Source: Crocinitomicaceae bacterium
Lineage (GTDB): Bacteria > Bacteroidota > Bacteroidia > Flavobacteriales_G > Salibacteraceae
Reading direction: 5' to 3'
Length of the DNA stretch: 64,000 nucleotides
NCBI GenBank assembly: GCA_002707155.1
Contig: PAME01000019.1
Location: 186,001 to 250,000 of the forward strand
A program made the translations under genes and the position numbers. The stretch's first letter is position 1. Each line of letters opens with the position of its first letter. The notes beneath the pieces were generated by a model. That model saw nothing but the letters and a program-made list of their open reading frames with translations, searched no databases and was not told the origin of the DNA. Below are positions 46,548-55,578 of this stretch, in pieces.

Positions 46548-47537
46548 TTAATCAACATATAAACTCGGAGATAAACGCAACTTTTCAAGAATTTGATGCG
46601 CAACATCCATTGCCTTGAAACCATCATGAATAGTTACAGCTGGAGTTCCGTTATTATTAATAACCTGTGCAAACGAGCGCAACTCTTCTTCAATCGCATT
46701 GGTTGTAGGAACTTCAGGGCGATCAAAATAAATTTCCTTAAGTGCTTTTCCGTTTCCTGGGTCAACAGTTATGCTCAAAGGATCTGGATCTCCTTCAATT
46801 TCTTTTATTCGAACAACTTCAACTTCTTTTTCTAGAAAGTCAACCGAAATGTAAGCGTCTCTTTGCGAAAATCTAGATTTACGCATATTTTTCAAGGATA
46901 TTCTGCTGGCAGTTAAGTTTGCAACACAGCCATTATCAAATTCTATTCTTGCATTTGCAATATCTGGCGAATCAGATATAACAGCAACTCCGCTGGCCTG
47001 AATGTTCTTAATGTTTGAGTTTACCAAACTCATAACGATATCAATATCGTGAATCATTAAATCCAAAATAACAGGAACATCGGTCCCCCTAGGGTTAAAT
47101 TGAGCCAAACGATGAGTTTCAATAAACATGGGCTGATTGATATAGTCTCTGCCTGCTAGAAATGCAGGATTAAACCGCTCAACATGACCCACTTGAACTT
47201 TTACATTTGCTTCTTCAGATAAGTTAATCAGCGCTTTTGCTTCTTCAATTGTGTTGGTTAAGGGCTTTTCAATAAACACATGTTTTGAGTTTTTAATCGC
47301 TTTAGAAGCGCATTCAAAGTGACTCAAAGTAGGCGTTACCACATCAACCACATCAACGGCTTCAATTAAGGAGTCGATAGAATCAAATTTTTGTATACCA
47401 AAGTTTTTTTCTGTTTCTAAGGCGTTTTTTAGTAAAGGATCAAAAAAACCTACCAGTTCATACTCCTCAATATTTTTGATACAATTCAAGTGAATTTTAC
47501 CCAAATGCCCAGCGCCTAAAACTCCAATTTTCAACAT
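46548..47537 (-). CDS. Gfo/Idh/MocA oxidoreductase
   Basis: A 329-residue NAD-dependent oxidoreductase: Rossmann motif GVLGAGHLGKIHLNCI, EKPLTNTIEEAKALINL and HDIDIVMSLV. It differs in sequence from the WbpB-like enzyme at 23.4 kb and may make a modified sugar for the exopolysaccharide. First gene of the minus-strand operon, divergent from pcm. Confidence 0.87.
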   Translation of the reverse strand: MLKIGVLGAGHLGKIHLNCIKNIEEYELVGFFDPLLKNALETEKNFGIQKFDSIDSLIEAVDVVDVVTPTLSHFECASKAIKNSKHVFIEKPLTNTIEEAKALINLSEEANVKVQVGHVERFNPAFLAGRDYINQPMFIETHRLAQFNPRGTDVPVILDLMIHDIDIVMSLVNSNIKNIQASGVAVISDSPDIANARIEFDNGCVANLTASRISLKNMRKSRFSQRDAYISVDFLEKEVEVVRIKEIEGDPDPLSITVDPGNGKALKEIYFDRPEVPTTNAIEEELRSFAQVINNNGTPAVTIHDGFKAMDVAHQILEKLRLSPSLYVD

Positions 47538-47673
47538 AAGTTACGTAATCTAAAAGTTATTTCAAATGTACCGGCTCATTTTGCTGGCATTATTTTTCTG
47601 TAGAGTAGTTATAAATACGCATGAGTTAATAATTAGACAAAGTTTAATAATAGCCTTGTTTTACATTTGCAAC

Positions 47674-48324
47674 ATGTTGAAATTGGAAGACAACTTTAAA
47701 CATCAAGGTTTAAGGAGGAAGTTGGTAAACACGCTTCGAGAAAAAGGTATCTCGAATGAGCTAGTACTTACTGCTATAGATCAGCTGCCAAGACATTATT
47801 TTCTTGACGAAACTTTTTTGAAACAAGCTTATTCCAATATGGCATTTCAAATAGGTTCGGGACAGACGATTTCACATCCATACACAGTTGCCTTTCAATC
47901 GAGTCTGCTTGAAATAAACAAAGGAGATAAAATACTTGAGATCGGAACTGGATGCGGTTATCAAACTGCAGTGCTTATGATTTTGGGTGCAAAGGTTTTT
48001 AGTATCGAAAGGCAGCGTTATTTGTACGATAAAACCAAGACGTTTTTGCCGAAGATTGGCTATAAACCAAAATTATTTTACGGAGATGGTTATGCTGGAA
48101 AAGAAGCCTTTGCTCCGTTCGACAGTATTATTGTAACTTGTGGTGCACCTTATATTCCCGATGCCTTGGTTCAACAGCTTAAAGTGGGAGGGAAGTTAGT
48201 TATTCCGGTAGGAGAAGGTTCTGTTCAAGAAATGAAAAGACTTATAAAGCAAGAAGACGGCTCTGTTGTGGAAGAATCGTTTGGTGAGTTTAGCTTTGTG
48301 CCTATGCTGCAAGAAAAAGAGTAG
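47674..48324 (+). CDS. pcm: Protein-L-isoaspartate O-methyltransferase
   Basis: A 216-residue enzyme that methylates isoaspartyl residues in aged proteins so that they can be repaired. Family motifs are intact: IGSGQTISHPYTVAFQ, the AdoMet site ILEIGTGCGYQTAVL and IIVTCGAPYIPDALVQQL with KVGGKLVIPVG. The frame is open from 47566, but the first 36 residues look untypical, and MLKLEDNFKHQGLRRKLV at 47674 matches where the family begins. Confidence 0.93.
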   Translation: MLKLEDNFKHQGLRRKLVNTLREKGISNELVLTAIDQLPRHYFLDETFLKQAYSNMAFQIGSGQTISHPYTVAFQSSLLEINKGDKILEIGTGCGYQTAVLMILGAKVFSIERQRYLYDKTKTFLPKIGYKPKLFYGDGYAGKEAFAPFDSIIVTCGAPYIPDALVQQLKVGGKLVIPVGEGSVQEMKRLIKQEDGSVVEESFGEFSFVPMLQEKE

Positions 48325-48373
48325 AAATATAATAAGGCGGCTAAATAGTCGTTGGACAAAAAAATAATTGACA

Positions 48374-49135
48374 ATGAAGAATTCAATAGTTGCATTTTTT
48401 ATACTGATATCAATGGGTGTGATAGCTCAGACTAGTGATTCCGAAAAACCTAAACAGTACATTCCTCTTCAGGGGTATGCAGGAGCGAGTATGAATATTA
48501 CGGGACTGATTAATAACCTAGGCGTCTCTGCTGCTATTGATCCAATTGGAGCTGATGTATTGTTGGGGAAATATTATGTAACTGATAAATGGGTGTTTCG
48601 AGCGGGATTGGGAATTAATTCGTTGAACTATAAGGGCAATTCCACAGACTCTATTGGATCAACTCAAGTTAATATGGATTCAACCTATTCGCAAACTGCA
48701 TTGTACATTTCGCCTGGAGTTGAGTACCACTTTCTAGATGATAAAAGATTAGACCCGTATGTTGGTGGTGCTTTATCTATGGGATTTATCAGCAAACCAA
48801 AATACAATACAACGATTTCCATTATCGATACTACTGGAGAAGATAAGACAGAAATTGATTACCAAAGTGAAGGTGGATTTGTTTTTGGAGCGACTGCAAT
48901 TGTAGGCTTCAATTATTATATAGCTAGAAACTTTGCATTGGGAGCTGAATATCATTTGGGTTTTTACAATAGAAGAGAAGGTGGAGATTGGGAAAGAGTT
49001 ACTGTTAAGACTCCTGTATCTGGCAATTCTACAAGCAACAGAACTTTTGGAGCAGATCGTTCGTCTGTTACCACAGTGGGATTATCTCAGCGATTAAATA
49101 TAACGTTAAGTTACTTTTTCAATATTAAAGGATAA
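48374..49135 (+). CDS. Outer-membrane beta-barrel protein
   Basis: A 253-residue protein with a signal peptide (GVIAQ), then alternating amphipathic strands with aromatic ends (YYVTDKWVFRAGLGINSLNY, ALYISPGVEYHFLDDKRLDP, YVGGALSMGFI, FALGAEYHLGFYN) and a C-terminal phenylalanine-rich strand. It fits the OMP beta-barrel (PF13505/13568) class. The ATG at 48374 is preferred to a TTG 6 bp upstream. Confidence 0.82.
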   Translation: MKNSIVAFFILISMGVIAQTSDSEKPKQYIPLQGYAGASMNITGLINNLGVSAAIDPIGADVLLGKYYVTDKWVFRAGLGINSLNYKGNSTDSIGSTQVNMDSTYSQTALYISPGVEYHFLDDKRLDPYVGGALSMGFISKPKYNTTISIIDTTGEDKTEIDYQSEGGFVFGATAIVGFNYYIARNFALGAEYHLGFYNRREGGDWERVTVKTPVSGNSTSNRTFGADRSSVTTVGLSQRLNITLSYFFNIKG

Positions 49136-49140
49136 GCAGT

Positions 49141-49743
49141 TTGACAAAGACGAGCACATATTTTTTATTGGCCCTTTTTATAGGCCCTATTCTTTTTTCT
49201 TGCAAAAAAGGAGAAAATGACCCCGTATTTTCGCTACAAACTCGTAAGGCTCGCATAGCAAGTGAATGGAAGGTGTCCTTCTCTGAAATAAAAAAGGGAG
49301 ATACTTTAATTGTTTTTGATGGAGAAAAAGAAACCATCTCTTTTGGAGATGTTGAGTTAGCTGCTATTCCATCCACACAATCTTACACCTTCGATAAAAA
49401 TGGAAAGTATACGATAGAAATTAGCAAAACCTATCCGGCTGGATACCTTGATTCAGCTGCGGGAACTCAAACAATAAACACCTTAGAAACGGGTATTTGG
49501 AGTTTTACTGGAGGTAATGGTGACGTTAAAAGCAAAGAGCAGGTTTTATTATTGTCCGATCGTTGGGAGCGAAGAGTTGAAGGTTTCGCTGAAGTTGAAG
49601 TTAAGACGTGGGACGGTCAAAATCAGGGTCGAGTCTACAATATAGATATGCTCAAGTCTAAAGAAATGCGCTGGATTTATGACATTAACAGCAATACTCC
49701 GCTCGGGGTTGTTGAAGAAAGCGGCACAATAGAGTTTCAGTAG
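49141..49743 (+). CDS. Lipoprotein with lipocalin-like domain
   Basis: A 200-residue lipoprotein starting at TTG (49141), 5 bp after the barrel gene's stop. Signal ends ILFSC (Cys21). The body, with RIASEWKVSFSEIKKGDTLI, YTFDKNGKYTIEIS and GIWSFTGGNGDVKSKEQVLL, resembles the lipocalin-like lipoproteins common in Bacteroidota (TxxGxW, FxxxGxY, WxF). It is co-transcribed with the barrel protein and could sit with it in the outer membrane. Confidence 0.78.
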   Translation: MTKTSTYFLLALFIGPILFSCKKGENDPVFSLQTRKARIASEWKVSFSEIKKGDTLIVFDGEKETISFGDVELAAIPSTQSYTFDKNGKYTIEISKTYPAGYLDSAAGTQTINTLETGIWSFTGGNGDVKSKEQVLLLSDRWERRVEGFAEVEVKTWDGQNQGRVYNIDMLKSKEMRWIYDINSNTPLGVVEESGTIEFQ

Positions 49744-50165
49744 GTGAAATTTTTAGTTTAGAATTATTTGTTTCTGTCAGGTTCAAAAGGCTGTAATGCA
49801 AAGTTCCGCTGAGGATCGCCAAGGATATCTCCCGTTGAGCTCTAAGATTGACGCTGATTTAATTTGTACTGACTTTCATACTTACTGTCATTCTGGAAGC
49901 GCAAGCGAACCCGAAAAGCATAGCTTAAGGTGTAAGCTAGCTGTTCAGAATCTAAATAGACTTTTTAAGGATTTGGCTGTTGAGTATGCTATACCGAAAA
50001 GTTCCACAGATGTGGCGCAAAGGATCGCCAAGAAGAAAGAAACAATTATTAATTACTAGATCATTAATTTTCAATTGTTTGTTTCTGGTAAGTTCATTAG
50101 ATTGTTCAAAAAACTAACTAGTACAAAATAATTTGCAACCCCAAACGAACCGTAATACGATTTAC
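49744..50165. other. Gene-free stretch with degenerate repeats
   Basis: About 420 bp without a convincing gene. An open frame of 87 codons (49796-50059) has a composition unlike its neighbours. Related pieces GGATCGCCAAGG (49813-49824) and GGATCGCCAAGAAG (50022-50035) and an A/T-rich TTTGTTTCTG(T/G) element (49769 and 50089) occur twice each. It looks like decayed intergenic repeat. Confidence 0.5.
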
Positions 50166-50423
50166 TTATTCAACATACTCTCCACGATTTGGTTTCAGCG
50201 CATCTCTAAACTCAATCATTCTTTCCATTGGAACTTCTGCAAAAGCTGTTGAGTTTAACTCAGATGGTGTTGAGCAATCCACCTTTAATTCCTTTAAGCC
50301 TTCTTTTTCAAAGAATTCGCGAAGATGAATTGCATGATGCTCTGCAGTTTTTAGTCCGTCGGGGCCTCTAAAGTCCCAAATTAATCTCACGAAACTATTC
50401 TCTTCTTCTTTTTGCATATCCAT
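50166..50423 (-). CDS. Small protein coupled to yqgE
   Basis: An 85-residue acidic protein beginning MDMQKEEENSFVRLIWDFRG and containing HHAIHLREFFEKEGLKELKV. Its ATG overlaps the YqgE stop by one base (TAATG), so it is translated from the same mRNA. No family recognised; the frame upstream of 50423 lies within yqgE and is not used. Confidence 0.65.
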   Translation of the reverse strand: MDMQKEEENSFVRLIWDFRGPDGLKTAEHHAIHLREFFEKEGLKELKVDCSTPSELNSTAFAEVPMERMIEFRDALKPNRGEYVE

Positions 50424-51028
50424 TAATTTAAATTTGGGTCCTCTGGAAAGTTTGAAACTATTTTGAATGCTTCGCTTTTTAGAGTAAGCAATTCGTTCCA
50501 AAGCTCCCTGCTTTTCCCACTAAATACATTCTCCGTACTTATATCTGTGACAATCCAACTGTGTTTGTTCAGTTCGCCCTCTAATTGACCACTTTCCCAA
50601 CCAGAGTAACCTACCAAGTAAATTATTTCAGTTTCCGAAACCTGTCCTGATGCAACCAATTCTTTTAGTTCTTCAAAATCGCCACCCCAATAAAGGCCTT
50701 CTTGAATTTTGATTGAACCCGATAATTTATTGCCCAAAGTGTGCAGGTAAAAAAGACTCTCGTTGCTTACTGGCCCTCCTACATAAACTAAGGAGTTAGT
50801 GGAGGGGAAGTCAACTAGAATTTCGTTTAGCTTAGTATCGCTGGGTTGATTTATTGTAAACCCCACAGAACCTTCAGTATCGTGACGCACAAGCAGGATT
50901 ACTGAATGTGTAAAATTTGGATCCGCTAAAAAGGGTTCCGAAAGTAAAATCCTACCGCTAGCAGGTTTTTGATCTTCAATTTTCAATTGTTTGAAGAACC
51001 GATTGAATGCTTTTTCTTCGTTATTCAT
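50423..51028 (-). CDS. YqgE/AlgH family protein
   Basis: A 201-residue UPF0301 protein. Motifs: GRILLSEPFLADPNFTHSVI, GSVGFTINQPSD, VYVGGPVSNESLFYLH and the C-terminal YSGWESGQLEGEL. In Pseudomonas AlgH influences alginate gene expression, but the biochemical role is unknown. An in-frame ATG at 51073 would add 15 basic residues; the ATG at 51028 gives the more typical N-terminus. Confidence 0.9.
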   Translation of the reverse strand: MNNEEKAFNRFFKQLKIEDQKPASGRILLSEPFLADPNFTHSVILLVRHDTEGSVGFTINQPSDTKLNEILVDFPSTNSLVYVGGPVSNESLFYLHTLGNKLSGSIKIQEGLYWGGDFEELKELVASGQVSETEIIYLVGYSGWESGQLEGELNKHSWIVTDISTENVFSGKSRELWNELLTLKSEAFKIVSNFPEDPNLN

Positions 51029-51185
51029 TTCGACTTTTACAAATTTTTGTCCCTTCGAGTGCCGAAATTTCACTTTTTAGAAATTTAGGTGTATCGAGAA
51101 GCCTTAGTAGTTCTCGATACGATTCTGCTTTTGCAGAATCACTCCAACTGACATTAAGTATTTGAAGATGATTTATCATTTAATA

Positions 51186-51770
51186 TTAATGCAGCGCAGC
51201 TCTATTTGGTAATTTAGAACAGATTGCTGCTTCTTGACTTAAAAACCAATCTAGGCGTTCATTTATTGCATTTTCACTGTAATATCTTTCCGCAAGCCTT
51301 AAAAATATATCACTGTGCTTGTATTCTGACTTCCACAGGGTTTCATAAAACTCTTTGAGTTCAGGATTTTCCAATTCCTCTGCTACTAATCTAAAGCGCT
51401 CAGCACCGCGAGCCTCAACAACCGAAGCAACAATCATCCGGTCTAACAAACGGTCTTCTTTTCCAGAACGGCATAAATTAATGAGCTGTTTTATGTATTG
51501 ATCTTGCTCAATAACTTGTTTGAGAACGACACCGCGTGCTATCATTATTTCATATACCTGCTTAAAGTGCACTAACTCTTCTAGGGCGGTTTCAATAAGG
51601 TCTGGAATGATATCGTGTTTATCGGGGCATTTGGCCACAAAACTCATTGCCATTGAAGAAGCTTTTCTCTCACAATCAGCATGATCTTGCAGAAAACCAT
51701 CAAAGTGTCCGACAATATATTTTGCCCAATCTTTAGATGTGTTAAATCGCAGTTGAATATTGTATTTCAC
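51186..51770 (-). CDS. miaE: tRNA-(ms2io6A) hydroxylase MiaE
   Basis: A 194-residue ferritin-like di-iron monooxygenase that hydroxylates the isopentenyl group of ms2i6A37 in tRNA. Iron-ligand motifs: ALEELVHFKQVYE (ExxH), VVEARGAERF and SEYKHSDIFLRLAE, with an early DHADCERKASSMAM. Length matches the family. Monocistronic, divergent from pepD. Confidence 0.93.
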   Translation of the reverse strand: MKYNIQLRFNTSKDWAKYIVGHFDGFLQDHADCERKASSMAMSFVAKCPDKHDIIPDLIETALEELVHFKQVYEIMIARGVVLKQVIEQDQYIKQLINLCRSGKEDRLLDRMIVASVVEARGAERFRLVAEELENPELKEFYETLWKSEYKHSDIFLRLAERYYSENAINERLDWFLSQEAAICSKLPNRAALH

Positions 51771-51844
51771 GTGTCTTTCCAGCTTTTTGTGCAGTCAAAT
51801 TTGGATATATTTGACCACATATTGAAAACAAATTTTATTAAAAT

Positions 51845-53302
51845 ATGAGCGAAGAAGTTAGAAACCTAGAACCCAAAGTTTTATGGAATCATTTTGAAGA
51901 TTTAAATGCAGTTCCAAGACCTTCAAAAAAAGAAGAACGAGTGATTGAGTTTATCATGAACTTCGGAAAAAACCTTGGCTTGCATACCGAAAGAGATGAA
52001 ATTGGGAACATTTTAATCAAAAAGCCAGCAACTCCTGGTCATGAGCACAAAATGGGTGTAGTACTTCAGTCTCATTTAGATATGGTACATCAAAAAAACT
52101 CGGACACCGATTTTGATTTTCTAACACAAGGTATTCAGTCCTTTATTGATGGAGAATGGGTAAAGGCAAAAGGAACCACCCTAGGAGCAGATAATGGAAT
52201 TGGAGTAGCGGCAGCAATGTCGGTATTGTCAAGTAAAGATATTGAGCACGGCCCAATTGAGTCAATTTTTACAATTGATGAAGAAACAGGAATGACGGGT
52301 GCCGAACACTTGACCCCAAACTGGGTAGAGGGCGATATTCTCTTGAATATGGATACCGAAGACGAGGGTGAACTTTGTATAGGCTGTGCAGGTGGTGTGG
52401 ATACTACGGTAAACTTCCATTACGGTTTGGAGCATCCTTCAGGTACGGCATTTAATATTAATATGACTGGATTGTTTGGTGGACACTCGGGTTGCGATAT
52501 TCATTTGCAACGCGCAAACAGTAACAAACTTATGGCGCGTTTGCTCTTAAAGCTTATGAACGAATGTGGCATCCAAATTTCGAAATTTGATGGCGGTAGC
52601 TTACGAAATGCAATCCCAAGAGAAGCTTTTGCAACGATTACCATTCCTACAGGAAAAATTGATTCCTGTCGCGCTATACTTGTTGATTTTGAAGGAATTG
52701 TAAAAAATGAATTTAGTAAAACAGACCCTAATTTAAAAATAGAGTTCGTTGCTACCGACATGCCGAAGTCGGTTGCAAATAAAGCAGACGCATCAAAAAT
52801 GATCAATGCAATACATGCTGTAAGAAACGGAATGTATAGAATGAGTAACGATTTTGAGGATTTGGTTGAAACATCCACAAACACTAGTAGGGTGTCTATG
52901 GACGATGGACATTTGAAAATTGATTTTCTTACGCGTAGTTCTGTTGACGAAGCAAAATGGGATTTAGCTTCTCAAATAGAAAGTACATTTAAACTAATTG
53001 GTGCTGAAGTAGAACACGCTGGAAGCTATCCTGGTTGGGAGCCAAATCCAGATTCTGAGATATTGAAAGTTATGCGAGGTATTCATGAGGATTACTTTAA
53101 AGAAAAGCCTATTGTTAATGCTGTTCATGCTGGATTGGAATGCGGAATTATTAGCAGAACACAACCGAAATTGGATATGATTTCATTCGGCCCAACGATT
53201 AAAAACCCTCATTCACCCGATGAGAAAGTGGACATAGGAACTGTTGATCGTTTTTGGGGTTACTTGAAAAAGGTACTGGTGGAGATTCCGAATAAGAATT
53301 AG
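51845..53302 (+). CDS. pepD: Aminoacyl-histidine dipeptidase
   Basis: A 485-residue M20C zinc dipeptidase (Xaa-His, cytosol nonspecific). Metal and catalytic residues are seen in LQSHLDMVHQKN (His, Asp), TLGADNGIGVA (bridging Asp), IDEETGMTGA (catalytic Glu and ligand) and NMDTEDEGE. The dimerisation domain GGHSGCDIHLQRANSNKLMA and the closing GPTIKNPHSPDEKV (His) are complete. It cleaves dipeptides such as carnosine-like Xaa-His. Confidence 0.94.
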   Translation: MSEEVRNLEPKVLWNHFEDLNAVPRPSKKEERVIEFIMNFGKNLGLHTERDEIGNILIKKPATPGHEHKMGVVLQSHLDMVHQKNSDTDFDFLTQGIQSFIDGEWVKAKGTTLGADNGIGVAAAMSVLSSKDIEHGPIESIFTIDEETGMTGAEHLTPNWVEGDILLNMDTEDEGELCIGCAGGVDTTVNFHYGLEHPSGTAFNINMTGLFGGHSGCDIHLQRANSNKLMARLLLKLMNECGIQISKFDGGSLRNAIPREAFATITIPTGKIDSCRAILVDFEGIVKNEFSKTDPNLKIEFVATDMPKSVANKADASKMINAIHAVRNGMYRMSNDFEDLVETSTNTSRVSMDDGHLKIDFLTRSSVDEAKWDLASQIESTFKLIGAEVEHAGSYPGWEPNPDSEILKVMRGIHEDYFKEKPIVNAVHAGLECGIISRTQPKLDMISFGPTIKNPHSPDEKVDIGTVDRFWGYLKKVLVEIPNKN

Positions 53303-53390
53303 TTGAGTTAGTAGTCATTTGAAAGCCTCGGTTTATTAAGTTATTCCGGAGTTTTTGTTTTAAGCGTATTACGTCTTACGACTAATATAC

Positions 53391-53512
53391 AACGTATTAC
53401 GTAAAACGTACAACGTTTAATATGACTTGTTAATAGAGATCCAGACAGAGAATTAACAATTCCTACTCGACACTTTTTTTCTTAATACGGAGGACGTTTT
53501 ACGTAATACGTT
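53391..53512. repeat. Perfect 19-bp inverted repeat in ACGT-rich intergene
   Basis: AACGTATTACGTAAAACGT (53391-53409) and its exact reverse complement (53494-53512) are 84 bp apart in the gene-free stretch 53303-53641. A degenerate partial copy (GCGTATTACGTCTTACGAC) starts at 53364. The stem could form in DNA or RNA. No T tract follows. The remaining gap contains the promoter of the PorE-like gene. Confidence 0.75.
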
Positions 53513-53641
53513 TTGCGAAAACCGAAATAGTTTATTTATTCAAGCTTACTGAAATCGACCATAATTGCTTTCAATATCTAAAACCTCCCTCAATAGTTTT
53601 TTCCTTTCTTTGCTAGGCACTTAATTTGCTTACTTTCTTTT

Positions 53642-55576
53642 ATGCATAAATTATTTTCGGTTTTTCAGTGGGTTCTAATACTTAGCCTTTTTGCTTGTTC
53701 ATCTAGTTCTCAAGCTCAGTACACAACCAAAAAGAAAAAGGCAATTGCTAATTATGTGGAAGGTATAAAGCATGCCCGATTGTATAACTTTCAATCGGCT
53801 ATTCTTTCCTTTACAAAAGCACTAGAAATAGAATCTGAATTTATTGAGGCACACTTGAATTTAGGTGATGTTTATATGCAGCAAAAGGATTTTGAAAAAG
53901 CGGCACAATCGTATACAAGTGCAATTGCAATTGACCCAACTTTTAAACCAACGACTTACATGCAGTTGGCTTCGGTGGAGCTGCGTTTGGCACAATACGA
54001 CAAAGCACTTGAGCACTTGAAGTTACTGAAGGAAACAGGTAAGATTCCGCCACCGTGGCAATCAAAGTACGATTTGATGCTCGAAGTGTGCAAATTCGCT
54101 AAAACTGCCATTCAAAACCCAGTTCCATTTGATCCAGTGAATATGGGTCCAGCGGTTAATACCAAACAAGAAGAATACCATCCATCCATTACGGTAGATG
54201 GGCAACTATTTGTGTTTACATCTAAGCTGTTTATGGGGACAAGTCCCAGCGGACAACCTTTTTTTCAAGAAGACTTGTACTTCTCGGAATTGGATCAATT
54301 CAAGAAATGGAGAGGTGCTAAAAACTTTGGCGGGCCTATAAACTCAAGGAGAAAAAATGAAGGTGCTTCTTCCATTTCGCACGATGGTAAATATTTGTTT
54401 TTTACTGCCTGTGGACTTCAAGGAGGTTATGGGAGTTGTGATTTATACGTAACACAATTTGAGGGAGGAAAGTGGTTAACACCGACTAATATGGGTCCTC
54501 AAATCAATACTGGTGCTTGGGAAAGTCACCCCAGCTTATCTCCAAATGGGAAAACGCTTTATTTCGCCTCTAGCAGAAAAGGTGGAGCGGGAGGAACCGA
54601 TATTTGGCAATCCGATAAAAATAGTGACGGAACATGGGGAATTCCAAAACCAGTGAGTTTTAATACAGCCGGTTCAGACTTTACACCCCACATTCATGCC
54701 GATGGGCAAACAATGTATTTCAGTTCAGACGGAAGGCCTGGAATGGGTGGGCACGACATCTATTTTGTACGAAAACAACCCAACGGCAATTGGGGCGAAG
54801 TAAAAAACATTGGCTATCCAATTAATTCTGAACTGGATGAATTTGGAATGATAGCTGACCCTTCAGGAAGATTGGCTTATTACGCTTCGGAGAAAGAAGG
54901 AGGATTGGGGATGCTGGATATTTATCAATTTGACTTATACAAGGATGCACAGCCTATCACGTCTTCTTACATAAAAGGAAGAGTAATCAATGCAGAGACA
55001 AAATCTCCGTTAAAAGCAATGATTCAGTTGATTGATTTGGCGAGCGAAGAAATCATTACCAGTACCGAGTCTGATAAACTAAACGGCTCTTTTTTGGCGA
55101 GTTTGCCAGCGAATAAGGATTACGCTCTAAACGTCTCTAAAGAAGGTTTTTTGTTTTATTCTGACAATTTTGAATTGAAGGAGCAAACAGCTACAGAGCC
55201 TAAGGTTTTGCAAATAGAATTGATTCCAATAAAGAAAGGCGCCAGCATGGTGCTGAAAAATGTATTTTTTGAAACGGGTAGCTTTGAATTGAAGAAATCT
55301 TCGAAAGTAGAATTGGATAAATTACTGAGTTTTATGAAGGTAAATCCAAAAGTTGCGGTTGAGATAGGAGGACACACCGATAATGTGGGTAGTGCCGAAT
55401 TGAACAAAGAACTGTCAAAGAACAGAGCTAATGCAGTTCGAAGTTACTTGATTGAAAATGGAGCATTGGACGGAAGAATTATTGCCGTTGGTTATGGTGA
55501 TTCAAAACCAATAGCCGATAATGAATCGGAAGAGGGAAGAGCAAAGAATCGTAGAACTGAGTTTGTTGTGAGGTAG
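53642..55576 (+). CDS. PorE-like TPR/propeller/OmpA lipoprotein
   Basis: A 644-residue outer-membrane lipoprotein (signal ending SLFAC, Cys19). Domains in order: TPR (residues 30-140, with KALEIESEFIEAHLNLGDVY), PD40/WD40-like propeller (165-435, repeated SxDGxxLFFTA and GGxDIW units), a carboxypeptidase-regulatory-like beta-sandwich (445-520, IKGRVINAETKSPLKAMIQL) and OmpA C-terminal peptidoglycan-binding domain (535-644, VEIGGHTDNVGSAELNKELS). This order is the architecture of PorE (PG1058) of the T9SS, which anchors the machine to peptidoglycan. Its neighbour is a T9SS cargo. Paralogues with this order exist, so the exact symbol is not assigned. Confidence 0.85.
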   Translation: MHKLFSVFQWVLILSLFACSSSSQAQYTTKKKKAIANYVEGIKHARLYNFQSAILSFTKALEIESEFIEAHLNLGDVYMQQKDFEKAAQSYTSAIAIDPTFKPTTYMQLASVELRLAQYDKALEHLKLLKETGKIPPPWQSKYDLMLEVCKFAKTAIQNPVPFDPVNMGPAVNTKQEEYHPSITVDGQLFVFTSKLFMGTSPSGQPFFQEDLYFSELDQFKKWRGAKNFGGPINSRRKNEGASSISHDGKYLFFTACGLQGGYGSCDLYVTQFEGGKWLTPTNMGPQINTGAWESHPSLSPNGKTLYFASSRKGGAGGTDIWQSDKNSDGTWGIPKPVSFNTAGSDFTPHIHADGQTMYFSSDGRPGMGGHDIYFVRKQPNGNWGEVKNIGYPINSELDEFGMIADPSGRLAYYASEKEGGLGMLDIYQFDLYKDAQPITSSYIKGRVINAETKSPLKAMIQLIDLASEEIITSTESDKLNGSFLASLPANKDYALNVSKEGFLFYSDNFELKEQTATEPKVLQIELIPIKKGASMVLKNVFFETGSFELKKSSKVELDKLLSFMKVNPKVAVEIGGHTDNVGSAELNKELSKNRANAVRSYLIENGALDGRIIAVGYGDSKPIADNESEEGRAKNRRTEFVVR

Positions 55577-55578
55577 CG

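Noticed and set aside
49796-50059. 87-codon open frame between the lipoprotein gene and the YqgE unit
   Set aside because: Composition is unlike a protein, it contains internal repeat fragments such as GGATCGCCAAG seen in intergenic DNA, and it has no signal, domain or coupling to neighbours.
53391-53512. Rho-independent terminator of pepD
   Set aside because: The stem arms are 84 bp apart and are not followed by a T tract.
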